Assembly (NCBI RefSeq): GCF_022605725.1
Contig: NC_065567.1
Coordinates: 39,597,127-39,661,126 of the forward strand
From: Anthonomus grandis grandis
Lineage: Eukaryota; Arthropoda; Insecta; Coleoptera; Curculionidae
Direction: 5' to 3'
DNA: 64,000 bases
The position numbers were made by a program, and so were the translations under genes. Shown here in pieces: positions 13,086 to 23,964 of the stretch. Numbering within the stretch: the first letter of the stretch is position 1; the number at the start of each line of letters is the position of its first letter. Below the pieces are notes generated by a model. The model ran no database searches, was not told where the DNA came from, and saw nothing but the letters and a program-made list of their open reading frames with translations.

Positions 13086-14860
13086 TCACGATTTCACTTT
13101 TATATCGTAGGATCATCTAATGCTTTAAAATATAAATAAGTGTATCTAAAGCCAAAAAACGTAATTGAAGGTATTAATATAAATATGAATGAAAACAAAT
13201 ATAAATTAACCCTTGTTCTCTCTACTAATGCAGAATTTTGGTTATTTCAAATTTATTATAGAATGTGCTACTTTTATTCTACATTAATGCATAAAATAAG
13301 AAAGATAATTCAAAGGTCTATTTTTGTTAACATATTTTTTTGTTTTATTTCACTCGTATAATTTCTTTCCAAAGAAGTTGTTTATTTTTTTATTATATTA
13401 TGACAAAAAAATTTATTCTGGCGGAATTGAAATATATTATTAAAATAAAAATATATTAAATTAAAAATGGAATAAACCACTGATTTTATGAATAAATCAT
13501 TATATTACAAGTGTAGTAAAACTAATAAAACTTTCAGTCCAGCGCAATGAGAACGTCGTAAAATTTCATTAACTAGACTCCTTGGTAAATGACATCCACG
13601 CCGACATGCTCTTTATATACGTTTGCAAAGGATCTCTAGTTTACGACCTGAGAATTCACTCTCGCTAGAAACGTCTTAAATCTAGCACTAACTGCTTAGC
13701 AGGCAATGATTTTCAGAATCTTGACTTACTATAATTGGTTATTTCGCCACACCTATCACTTAAATGCAGCAGTATTGGTCTTTTAGCTAGTTATTCAGAC
13801 CTATGTAGAAATAATTTATTTGCCTTTACAAGTTTATATTTTATTATCAGGAATTGGCTGTCAGTGGAGTACCAATGCTTAAAAATTATAGGGTTTGCTA
13901 TTGTCCAGCTTCCTTCACCTAAGAATTTTACATACCATGCATAATATTTTATGTGAGAGAGGAATGTATAGAGCAATGTAAAAGAATTATCTGTGATTTC
14001 TTGAAGCAAGTACGTCTATTTATATATAAGTTCTTAAAGTGGATTTTTTATTCGTCTAATAATATTTTTACGTTTTTAGTAATAGAGAACAATTTTATAA
14101 TTGTGTTAAAGTAAAATTTTTTTATGATATATTAGTTCATAAAAATACAATTTATAAAGTAAAAAAATTAGTCCGAATTAAAATATAATAATAAACTACT
14201 GAAAAAATGATGCTTGTAACTTTCTCTGTTATTCGAGGAAATATTCAACTAATTTAATATGATGTTATCTTATTTATTTAGAGAAAAATTAATAAGTTAG
14301 GTCATCTTGCTGTTCAGTTTCATTTAAGTTTAAGTTCCCATTTCAATAAAGATAACTTTTAGCAATAAATCACCTTTTCACGTTGACTTTTGTTTCTTTG
14401 AACGAAAATGCATGTTCAAAGGATTACTGTTTGGAGGTACATCTTCTATTTTTTTCGTTGAGGATCATATGGAGAATGCTTTTGGTTAATCGCTTCCGCT
14501 TAACGAATGTAATGAAAAATTTGATCATCTAGTTCGATTATCATCATCTAGTTCGATATTCATTACAGATGCGTATTTATTTAATAAAAAAAAATTTACC
14601 CACCATGACGCATAACATAACATTGTATCTGGTTATGGTTATTTATGGTTTAAATTTTGCACAAGCCTAAATATCTTGATCGTATTTTAAAAAAGTTATA
14701 CCAAAATTTACTCATCAATTATTCATTTTGTTACATATCCAGGCCTTGCCGAAATTTAGAAATGTCTTTCCTTACAATAGGCAGAAAAGATGTTTGATTT
14801 ATTTAGGTATTGTTCTCAGCTCGTATTGATAAAAAGTAAACTAAAAAATCATTTATGTGT

Positions 14861-15060
14861 ATTCACTTTCTCTTAATGACCGGTTACATTTAGCCATGAA
14901 CCTGCTAGATCTAAGACTTTATTAAGCCGGTGTGAGAAAAGAACTACAATTACCTGTACGGATTATAGTAATAGCAGGTGATTTAAATAAAACGTTTTTC
15001 TATTTAAATCCCTGCTAGCGGCGCGAGATGCTACCACACACGAGCACATAAATTATATTA
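14861..15060. repeat. Dispersed repeat of unknown family, copy A
   Basis: About 200 bp shared in the same orientation with 18811-19030, including the GC-rich block gctagcggcgcgaga and the following ccacacacgagcac. It contains an internal palindrome: gatttaaata at 14980-14989 paired with tatttaaatc at 15001-15010. No ORF. Probably a short non-autonomous mobile element. Confidence 0.65.
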
Positions 15061-15294
15061 TATATTAAAATATGTGAAAAATAGATCGGTTTGATGACTT
15101 ACTCAGAAAAAAGGAACTAAAATTTTGTATTGCATATTCTGTGTGTGGTTCTATTTATTTGATTTGTATGGTCCTCCTGGAGGTTCTATGGATACTCATT
15201 TATCTGGAAGTTTTAGTATGAGGCTTTAAAATTGGTTGTCTCAATAATTCTTCTCCTAGTAAATATTTGATAGTTGACTTACTTTTTTCATATA

Positions 15295-16182
15295 CCGGGT
15301 GGTGCGTCGCCGAGCGGAACATAGGAAAACCCATGTAAATTTTAAGGGGGTCAATTATTGGCTTCCCTGTACATTTTATAGAAAAAATGTAAGATAACTT
15401 TTTGAAAAGACCAATCTGGCAAACCCTTGTGCCAAAAGTGTCAATGTCAATAAATCAGTGACAGTCGATATTTGAAAACAAGTATGAATTATTCAATCGA
15501 CAAAAAAATAGCCATAATTAAGTGATATTATGCGGTTTTCAGTTTATTTCCCCACCAAGCCCATTCCGTCCATTTCAGCTATTAGACAAACGTATTGTCA
15601 ATAAGTTCGAGTCCAAAGGTACCGTAATAAATAATTGTAAATATTCAACTCAGGATATCGAAAATAGAGCCGAAGAAAGAGAGAGATGAGATCTTAATAT
15701 TCTACTAAGTGTGGAGGAAAACAAGATGGTTAGTACAAGGGTTCTTGGGCAAAAGGTAAATAAACATCATACAACGGTATTGCGCACTTTAAAAAAACAC
15801 AAATATTATTCGTATAAATTCGAAAAACATTAAGAGCTGCAGAAAGGAGATGAAGAGCGAAGAATGGCAATTTGTTTTAAAATGATGGAAAGAGCAAATG
15901 ATGATAGGATTTTTTTAAGAAATGTTTGTTTTACCGATGAATGTACATTTACCCTCAACAATGAACCAAATGTTCAGAATTACCGGTATTGGAGCCAAGA
16001 AAATAAACATCGCTATGTTTATACTCGAACACAATATCCCCAAAAAACAAATGTATTCGTGGGAATTATCGGACACCATATCATTGGACCCTTTTTTATG
16101 GACTATAACCTAATAGCTGAAACCTATTTGGACTTTGAACTACCTGAATTCGAGAGATTTCCCACATGAACCGGGACACCCT
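15295..16182 (+). mobile_element. Truncated DD41D-type mariner-like element with mismatched ends
   Basis: The left end (ccgggtggtgcgtcgcc after TA at 15293-15294) is the terminus of the family seen at 31743-33961. The transposase starts near 15484 and is broken by frameshifts and a stop. The clearest piece, 15864-16145, contains CFTDECTF (first catalytic Asp) and NYRYWSQEN, then IGPFFMDYN. The second and third Asp region is missing. The right end, ccgggacaccctg before tata at 16183, does not match the left end and resembles a CAGGGTGTCC-type terminus. The element looks chimeric or rearranged. Confidence 0.7.
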
Positions 16183-17129
16183 GTATATTGTTTATGCTTG
16201 CAAATAAATCAGATCGTGCAATTGATCACACTGCAGCCTTAGATGTATGTATGCGTTAAGTTTTATCTGACGGCGTGCTCTTAGATTAGAGCAGAATTTA
16301 TTTATTTCGTTTATTACCGTCTTAAATAATCTTGCACCCTAACGAAATTCTATTCTTTATTACTAAAAAGTTTCATTGTATTCTTTCCCATAAGGTCTGT
16401 AAAAACAGTTTTTTTTTCAAAGTTTTTTTTTGGATAATGCTTTTTTTATTAGTATTTTTAATTATTAAGAGTTTTAAGCAAGTTAAATAATAATATTATA
16501 AGAATAGGTATATAATTTATACACACAAAAAATAGAAGGAGTCAGGATTGTCAGTCAGTGGAAAATAGTCAGCTACCAATATTAAATTCTCTATTAGCAG
16601 CAGATCAAATTACCAAAGTTTATTGTTCGAATTTATGAAGTAAGGGCTGTTTGTTTTATTTTGGTATATTTAAAAATGAATAAATAAATATATATTTAGA
16701 ATTTAAGTAAAGATGTGTTTTTTTAATATTCACGCAGTCAATTCAAGTCTTTAGTAGGCCCTACTGAAGACTCAATATTATATTATAAAGACATATCTGT
16801 ACCACTTTTTTTCTGATGCCAACAACTGCTACTGGAATAAAGAACGTAATTTGTAAGATTAAGGAAAAGAGCTTTTCTGCTTGGAAGGGAATCTCCGCTG
16901 AAGTTTTTTTTTTGCAATTGCGTTGTATTGTTCTGTAATTTCTTAGTGAAGTTATCTGTGTATCTGTCAATTGAATTTGGTTTCTTTCTTTCATGTCTGC
17001 ACAAAGGACGTGATAGTAATACACCATTTAAATTCAGACCCATATTATTGTTGTTACGTGTGATCTAATATAATTAAAATCGTGCTTAGAAACGAACCTA
17101 AGGCTTTTCTTAAAAATCACAATTCAATT
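16183..17129. other. Spacer, no gene seen
   Basis: AT-rich. Minus-strand open frames at 16761-17043 overlap in different frames and match nothing known to me. Confidence 0.45.
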
Positions 17130-17450
17130 TCTGATCTAGTCGTTCGATTCAACGAAGATAATATAACATTAGCTGTTTTCGGTGACTTCTCTATAGCGTT
17201 TGATTGCTTTGATGAGATAGTAATGTTGGAAAAAACTTTTAATTAGAGAAAGGTTTTAGGAAAGGAATAGGAAATAGTTTTAGGAAAGGATTTAGGATAG
17301 GAAGGGCTTTTAAATAATTTGGAAAATTTGGCAGTGCTTGTTCTAGAAAATTAGGAATCAAATGAGTTTCACAGGGATCAGTGTCGGGTCCAATTCTTCT
17401 TGCCATTTATAATGAAGACATTGTTTATATCTCTATTTCTAATGCCTTTA
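17130..17450 (+). pseudogene. Non-LTR retrotransposon RT relic
   Basis: The text LAVFGDFSIAFDC near 17170-17210 matches the RT DLSKAFDC block. Near 17360-17425, VSQGSVSGPILLAIYNEDI matches GVPQGSVLGPLLFxIYINDI. Between them the frame is broken and AG-rich. It is a short relic of a Jockey/CR1-like element. Confidence 0.65.
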
Positions 17451-17689
17451 TTATTTTTTAGACTATTAAGGGCACCAATAAATTAGAGAGTGTGACTTAT
17501 AACTTGTAGGTGTTGCTGGAATTGAAAGAAACTTAATGCTTGATAGATAAAGAGCAGCTGTTCTCTATATTCTTTAAAAGACTCTAGCACTAGCACTCTA
17601 TTCTAAAAAAATATTTTTTTTAATGTTATGTGATAAGGAATTACAAGCATCCGAATTAAAATGTGATATTAAAATGAAAACCTCTTTTT

Positions 17690-18660
17690 AACGCTCCACA
17701 TACTTTTAAAAATCCTCCTCGGCGACTCGTCGGCGGTGTTGAGACTCGGGAGTCTTTTTTTGCATATGCAGCGATGACAAAAAGCTTACGCGACCCTAAA
17801 TAAGGCAACCCTTTAAAATCAAGTTGAAAACCTAAAATAAAACTTTCAGTTTCTAAATCTTAAACAAGAAAAATTATATATTCCTTCCATCTGCTCTATA
17901 AGGAAACACAAAACTATTTTCAAAAGAAGAGTTTAAAAAAGAAAACAATAAAATCCATAACGTAAAAAAATATCCCCTGGGACTAGCCATGTCGCTAAGC
18001 CAAAATTCACCGCGCCTTAACGAAATTTCTTATTACTTATTTCCTTTCTAAGGATAGGGAAGTAAATATTATAATTCGAGGACTTGACAAGAATAAGTCG
18101 TTAGAAGATAACAACGAGGAGCCCAGATCCGGTAGTATCTGGTATAGAACCAGATACTACTGGAAGAATGCAACTCACTTCCAAAAGACTGCTAATTTTT
18201 CAACATCAATCAAATGTCTAAAAACCTCAAAGTCCTTAATAATATTCAAGTATAAAAATCAAAGGGTAAAATCAATCTAGCATAAAATCCGGTCAATAAA
18301 AACCAAAATAGCCTAATTGCCAGCAAAGTGGTCACTCCAGATATCATGTAAACCAGGTGTTTATACTCCGAATGTCCCAAATCTACCGAGTCCCGTTCCT
18401 ATTTATTGTATATGAAATAAACCACCCTGCAAACTTTTCAGTTTACCATAAAAAGTCTAAAGTTTTTCAATTTTCTCACCCAGTTATTCTTTGCAACATT
18501 GCGTTATTCCCTTAAACAGTTATTCTCTGCAACATCCTAGAAATATTCACATAAACTAACCAAAAAACCCTGTGCCAAACACCTCAGAGTAGCATGCCAG
18601 TAAGTACCCCCGCCGTACTGCAAAAAGACCACCAAGGCAAAACATCAGCTGGAAGAAAAA
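17690..18660. other. Region of unusual composition, unknown
   Basis: This segment is richer in G/C than its surroundings, with blocks such as ctcggcgactcgtcggcgg near 17718 and ccccgccgtactg near 18606. It holds a perfect hairpin (gtagtatctgg at 18132-18142, ccagatactac at 18150-18160, loop 7 nt). It also holds a direct repeat of cagttattct-tgcaacat, near 18482 and 18516, differing by one base. No ORF was recognised. It could be remains of a retroelement, but no motif proves it. Confidence 0.35.
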
Positions 18661-18810
18661 TATTGACATTATTTGATTTACTCTTATCTATAGAAATTAT
18701 TTTCTGCATTTTTTTAGTTTTTCAGATATAAATTTTTAAAATATGTATATGTATATAACGTTCTTAGCTCATATTAACCAGCGATAACCTAAAGAATCAA
18801 TTACGTCTAC

Positions 18811-19030
18811 GCACTTTCTCTTGGCGACCGGTAACAGTTAACCGTGAACCTGTCAGATCCAAGACTATATTAAGAGCGTATTCTTTCCTTGGTGTAATAA
18901 AATTACTACAATTACCTACACGAATTACGCTGAATCAGGTAATTGTAGGTGATTTAAATAAAGCGTTTTTCTATTTAAATCTCTGCTAGCGGCGCGAGAA
19001 GCCGCCACACACGAGCACTCAAATTATATT
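18811..19030. repeat. Dispersed repeat of unknown family, copy B
   Basis: Second copy of the repeat at 14861-15060. Here a perfect 12-bp inverted repeat is preserved (ctacaattacct at 18906-18917, aggtaattgtag at 18937-18948), next to the same gatttaaata/tatttaaatc palindrome. The copy ends with ggcgcgagaagccgccacac. Confidence 0.65.
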
Positions 19031-21544
19031 TCACATTAAAAGCTTTAGAAATAGGTCTCTCACAGTAGTCCGAGAGCTTTTAATCTCTTTTAAAAACATT
19101 CGTTAAATCGGTATTAAAATTATTTATAATACATAATGAGGATTATTGAAATAAAGAAGGTATAGAGTTCAGTTATATTCAACTTATTTGAATACATCAT
19201 GTTTTAAAAACGTATAATTGTCTAAAAATTATTTTAAGAAAAGTCTTAATGGTTATCAAAAAAGATTAGTTCTACTGGTTTCAGTTTCGTTTTTAATGGG
19301 TGGAAGCTTACGTACGATTATATACAGTAGGTCAGAAAACCTTCCTATATTTAAATATATTATTATTATTATAAAAAATATATATTTTAGATTGCCATTA
19401 AAAAGTGCACAACTTACGTATAAACAAAATAAAATAAATAATATGTTTAATTAAACAACAAATATATATTAAAGCGTTATTTACAAAAAGTCCATGTCAT
19501 AAATACAAGTTTTAATTTATCTTCATGGTACAGCGCTACTAGAAAAGATATCGCTAATCTTTTTAATGCGGTAATGCTCTGTTTTCTTAGGGCTTCTCGT
19601 ATACCTTTAACATGCTGTGGCCTGGTACTATTGTCCATTGGCGTTCAATTATTGGCGTTCTTCTATTTCTATCCAACAATATGCCTCGCCAAAAAAGGTT
19701 CCTACCCAGAAGAATTAATTTTTGTCTGGAATTATTTGGAATTATATTTGTGCCACAAGTTGAGTGGTATAATTTAATATTAATTAAAGAATAGTGACTA
19801 ATTTGAATATTAGAATAAAGTTCACATATAGAGCTAAATTCTAGCTCAGAGTTACTAAATATAATTACTTTTAGCAGGGTAACGATTTTTGGTATACATT
19901 AAAATTTTTCTTAAAAATTACAATTATATAATGATGCACAAAAAATAACTATATTAAAACATGAAAGAAGCTAAAAATTTAACCAAAATCTCCCAAAATT
20001 TACTAATTCAATCAATGCCAGTCTATTTTTAATTCAAAACTAAGGTTGTATCACAAAATATTATAATATAAATAAAGGATTACCAAAAAACGCTGCAAAA
20101 AAAATAGTTTGAAAATGGAAAAAAAACATAAATGTATATTTTACATTTAAAACATGTACTCAAGTGTCAAAAAAAATGCTTAAGTTAAAATTTGTCTTTA
20201 GATCTTTGACTATTTAATAAGGTCATTTAAGAAACGGCAGAGTTAAAGCCGTTGGTTTTTTACTGTTACTAAAGAAGCTATTTACTACTGGGTTGTCTTA
20301 GATAATTAATAGTCCTCTAGAAAATATATCGCGGTAATTACGTCTTTTTCGTCAACTCGAAAGAAAAGATACAAAGATAATTATATTTCTCATAAACTTA
20401 TTTTTAACCAAATATTAGTCAAGGCGTGTATTATAATATATTAATGCATATTTTTGGCAAAGGATATGACCAATTTGAAAACTAAATATATTATATAGTG
20501 AAGAAATAGTTCATACTTGCAGTGGAGTCGTATAATATATTATATGCTATGTACGGTAATTGCAATTTTTTACGGCATAGGTACTATATCTTTTGTAGTT
20601 TTTAAATGCAGTTAATATATACTTTTTTAGTAGCTTGGTTTCATTAAGTATAACTTTCAGTTGTATTATTCATTTAAAGTTTAAAATTATAATCCAAAGT
20701 AATTAATTCTCATTTACTAAATAAATTTTACACGCAAGTATAATCTCAGGATTAAAATATTAATCTGTTCTACATTTTAATTTTTTATGCCTAATAATAG
20801 AAGTTTAAGGATTAAATCAGCTTGTAAACATCATCACTATATCGTCGTTAATATATTTTTATAGAAATGTAGAAAAGCGTTACTTATTTTCATAGTTTTA
20901 CTTTTATTTTGTAGTTTAGATTCACTAGTTAAATTTATTTAGGGTTCTAATTACTTTTAGTATAGTATTTTGACCTATAGAGGATAGTGGTATAGTCAGG
21001 GGAAGATATGAAAGTATTGCAAACCAAAGTTAAGAATAAAAGAGTATGTTCCTGAGTTTATGTGGGCTAGGTTCTGTTATATTATACCGCACTGAAAGTT
21101 TGCTTTGGGAAATTTTAAGCTTTAATATTGTCACTTTCACACACTCACACAGAAAACGACAACAATATAAGCATAAGGTCTATAAATTTTACATGGTACA
21201 TGGCAGTTTTACATTCTGTAAAATTCATCGAGCAGTCTATACCTATTTGTATTTATATACCGAATATGTGTATCTTAAAGATAACTAACCTCATGTTAAC
21301 ATCATTAAATAGCCTATCCTAGAAGTTATCGTAGCCCCGCTATGTGGTGAAATGATACGAAATACGTCAGACACCCTTGCCTTAATACCGCGCAAGGCCA
21401 ATATATTTCACCTCTGAGAGAAATAAAAAAAATTAAAAAAAAATCCAACAGCAAATACAGAATTTACAAATTGTTTCTTTGCTTTTGAGTCGTTAATTTA
21501 GACTACGATTTATGATTATAGTGTATGTACAACTCCCACAAGAA
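19031..21544. other. Spacer, no gene supported
   Basis: Open frames at 19218-19454, 19574-19794 and 21046-21322 are short, overlap in several frames and match no family I recognise. A cacacactcacac stretch near 21140 is a simple repeat. Otherwise AT-rich. Confidence 0.45.
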
Positions 21545-21748
21545 TATCACCAAAAAACAGTTTTACCACTAACCAAAACTATCTATTTTATTCTCGACAC
21601 GTGTTTCGTTCACGATCTTTGAGAGATGATTAAAACTGAAAAAGGCTAAATTATTAATAGGGATTAAGATCCAATCTCTTATAGACAGTTGTATAGTCTA
21701 GTAAGTGTTTAAGATTTTTTTTTGCCATGCTTCATTGATATATTTATA

Positions 21749-23825
21749 CAGGGTGTTCATTTGAAAACTTCCCACCACGGATTTATCGAAAACCACTGTT
21801 TAAAAAAAAAACGCCGAAAACGTCAAAAGGTTTGTCAAGGGGAACAACTTTCTAACCTAAAATTACTTCACCTCCTTTGACCCACTGCCCACCAGGGTCA
21901 TCCCCTTAAAAATTTTAAATGGCAAGGGGTATCGAGTAATAGCTTGTCTAAAAGGTCTTTCGAAGTTTTTTTAAATCGGTCGATTCGTTTTCGAGAAAAT
22001 TAGAAAAATCTTTGTTTATCTTAATTTGTTCAGATAGAAAACAAAAACATGAAAATATCAGTTTTTATTTCAATAAGTGTTCAAAATGTTGCCCTTTTTT
22101 GGCCAAACAATGATATAGGCGATGTTCAAATTCCTGACGGACATTTTCAAAAACATGTTGTAGAATATCATGGCAGCTGTCGATGATGCGTTGACGAAGT
22201 TCATCCAAACTTTCAGGTTGGGGAGTAAACACAATAGATTTCAATTGACCCCATAGAAAAAAGTCTAACGGCGTTATATCAGGAGATCTAGCAGGCAATT
22301 CTATAGGCCCCCTTCGCCATATCCATTTATCTGGAAACTCGTCGTCTAGCCATTGCCGAACGGGAAGAACATAGTGAGGGGGAGCGCCGTCTTGCGGGAA
22401 ATATATTTCAGCCTCATCAAGTATAGGGTTTCCATCATCATCGATTTGGTTTTCAATGAATTCGGTGATTCAGTTCAGGCGGATTGATGGTATTTTCCAA
22501 TATATCCAAATAAATGTCTCCATTTAAATTTCCGTTAATAAATAATGGCCCAATCACTTTATTTCCTAAAATACCTGCCAATACATTAATTTTTTGAGGG
22601 TACTGGGTATGCCCTTCTACAAATGCATGACGATTTTCATTGCTCCAATACCTACAGTTATGCTTATTAACAAATCCATTTAGATAAAATGTGCATTCAT
22701 CGCTGAAGCAGATATTCTTTACATTAATATTATTATCATTAATCGCTTCAGTCATTTTTTCACAAAACTCAACTCGACTACCGAAATCGTCTTCGGTTAA
22801 CTCTTGCAATATTTTCATTTTGAATGGATGAAATTTATGAAGTTTGGTAACTGTGTGAACAGAGCCTAATGAAATACCAGTGGCAGCAACAATTTTGCGT
22901 AATGAAGTATTAGGATTTATTCCAAAATGACTGAAAACTTCAACTTGAGCGGCTTCATGCAAAATTCACCGATGATCACGTTTTTTATTTGCAACAGATC
23001 CAGTTTCAGTAAACTTAGTAACAAGGTCCAAAACATACCTATGCGAAGTTATCTTCTCCGGATATCTGGTGTTAAACGTGACGGCAGTTTGCCGAGCACA
23101 TTGATTTTGGGCACCACAATTTAGAATAATTTCCACCCTTCGGCTAGTGTGTAAACCATTTTGGAAGTAAAATCTTCAATTCAACAAATGAATTTTCACT
23201 ATTCCAAGACTGTCACAAATGTAACTGACGGCAAAATAAATTCTTTATTTTCCTTAGCAACTATAAATAACTAAGCAGGTATAACAATAAATACAGTTCG
23301 CCCAGGATATCTGTGTTGATGAAAATAATGCGGAAAAAAATTCAGGTTGTTATTTAGTTTTTTCCACGTCTAATCTTCGGAATTGCTGTTTATGTTAGTA
23401 GTTTTCGTTTTTAATTATAAACGAATTGTAGATTTGGCAAACCCTAACGGGCAACGTTTTGAACACTTATTGAAATAAAAACTGATATTTTCATATTTTT
23501 GTTTTCTATCTGAACAAATTAAGATAAACAAAGATTTTTCTAATTTTCTCGAAAACGAATCGACTAATTTAAAAAATCAAACGTCAAAATAAAAGACTTC
23601 GAAAGACCTTTTAAAGAAGCTATTACTCGATACCCCTTGCCATTTAAATTTTTTAGGGGATTTTTCACCCTATACCCCTGGGGGGCATAGGGTGAAAAGG
23701 GGTGAAGTAATTTTAGGTTAGAAAGTTGTCCTCCTTGACAAACCTTTTGACGTATTTCGGCGTTTTTTTTTTAAACAATGGTTTTTGATAAATCCGTGGT
23801 GGGAAGTTTTCAAATGAACATCCTG
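21749..23825 (-). mobile_element. DD41D-type Tc1/mariner element with long TIRs, copy 1
   Basis: The element is 2,077 bp, flanked by TA on both sides (21747-21748 and 23826-23827). It starts cagggtgttcatttgaaaac and ends with the diverged reverse complement. Terminal inverted repeats are about 350 bp or more, reaching past the transposase stop codon, so the last codons (FEHLLK) appear on both strands near the two ends. It carries one minus-strand transposase pseudogene. A second copy is at 29212-31160. Confidence 0.85.
22065..23159 (-). pseudogene. DD41D-type transposase, inactivated (copy 1)
   Basis: This was a cut-and-paste transposase of the IS630-Tc1-mariner group. The ATG is at 23157-23159, and the N-terminus begins MVYTLAE before a 1-nt deletion relative to the copy at 30534. 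A TGA interrupts the frame near 22965. The next open block (22962-22453) has an HTH-like region, CFSDECTFYLNG (first catalytic Asp), NCRYWSNEN and VIGPLFINGN. A second frameshift near 22300-22460 separates the C-terminal block (22298-22065), with ARSPDITPLDFFLWG (third Asp) ending FEHLLK. In the sister copy the second and third Asp are 41 residues apart. Confidence 0.8.
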
Positions 23826-23964
23826 TATATCTTATATACTAATGCCACTTGTAAGTAGTTTTAGTTTACTTTTCATCTTCTGCCGAAGATGCTAACATCG
23901 TTAGCAAAGCACGTATCGAGAATAAAAAAAGGGTTTTAGTTAATGGTAAAACTGTTTGGTGATT

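Larger units (their letters stand above)
21545..23964. repeat. Foldback repeat split by a DD41D element
   Basis: The left arm (about 21545-21612) is matched in reverse complement by 23899-23964. Shared blocks are atcaccaaa-cagttttacca, aactaaaac and ttattctcga-acgtg-tt. The DD41D element at 21749-23825 lies between the arms, so it entered a pre-existing palindromic repeat of about 340 bp. The family of the host repeat is unknown to me. Confidence 0.55.

Noticed and set aside
13720..14009. Overlapping open frames on both strands as a possible gene
   Set aside because: No domain, splice context or codon pattern supports either strand.
19218..19794. Short plus-strand open frames
   Set aside because: Overlapping frames, no known motif, no splice evidence.
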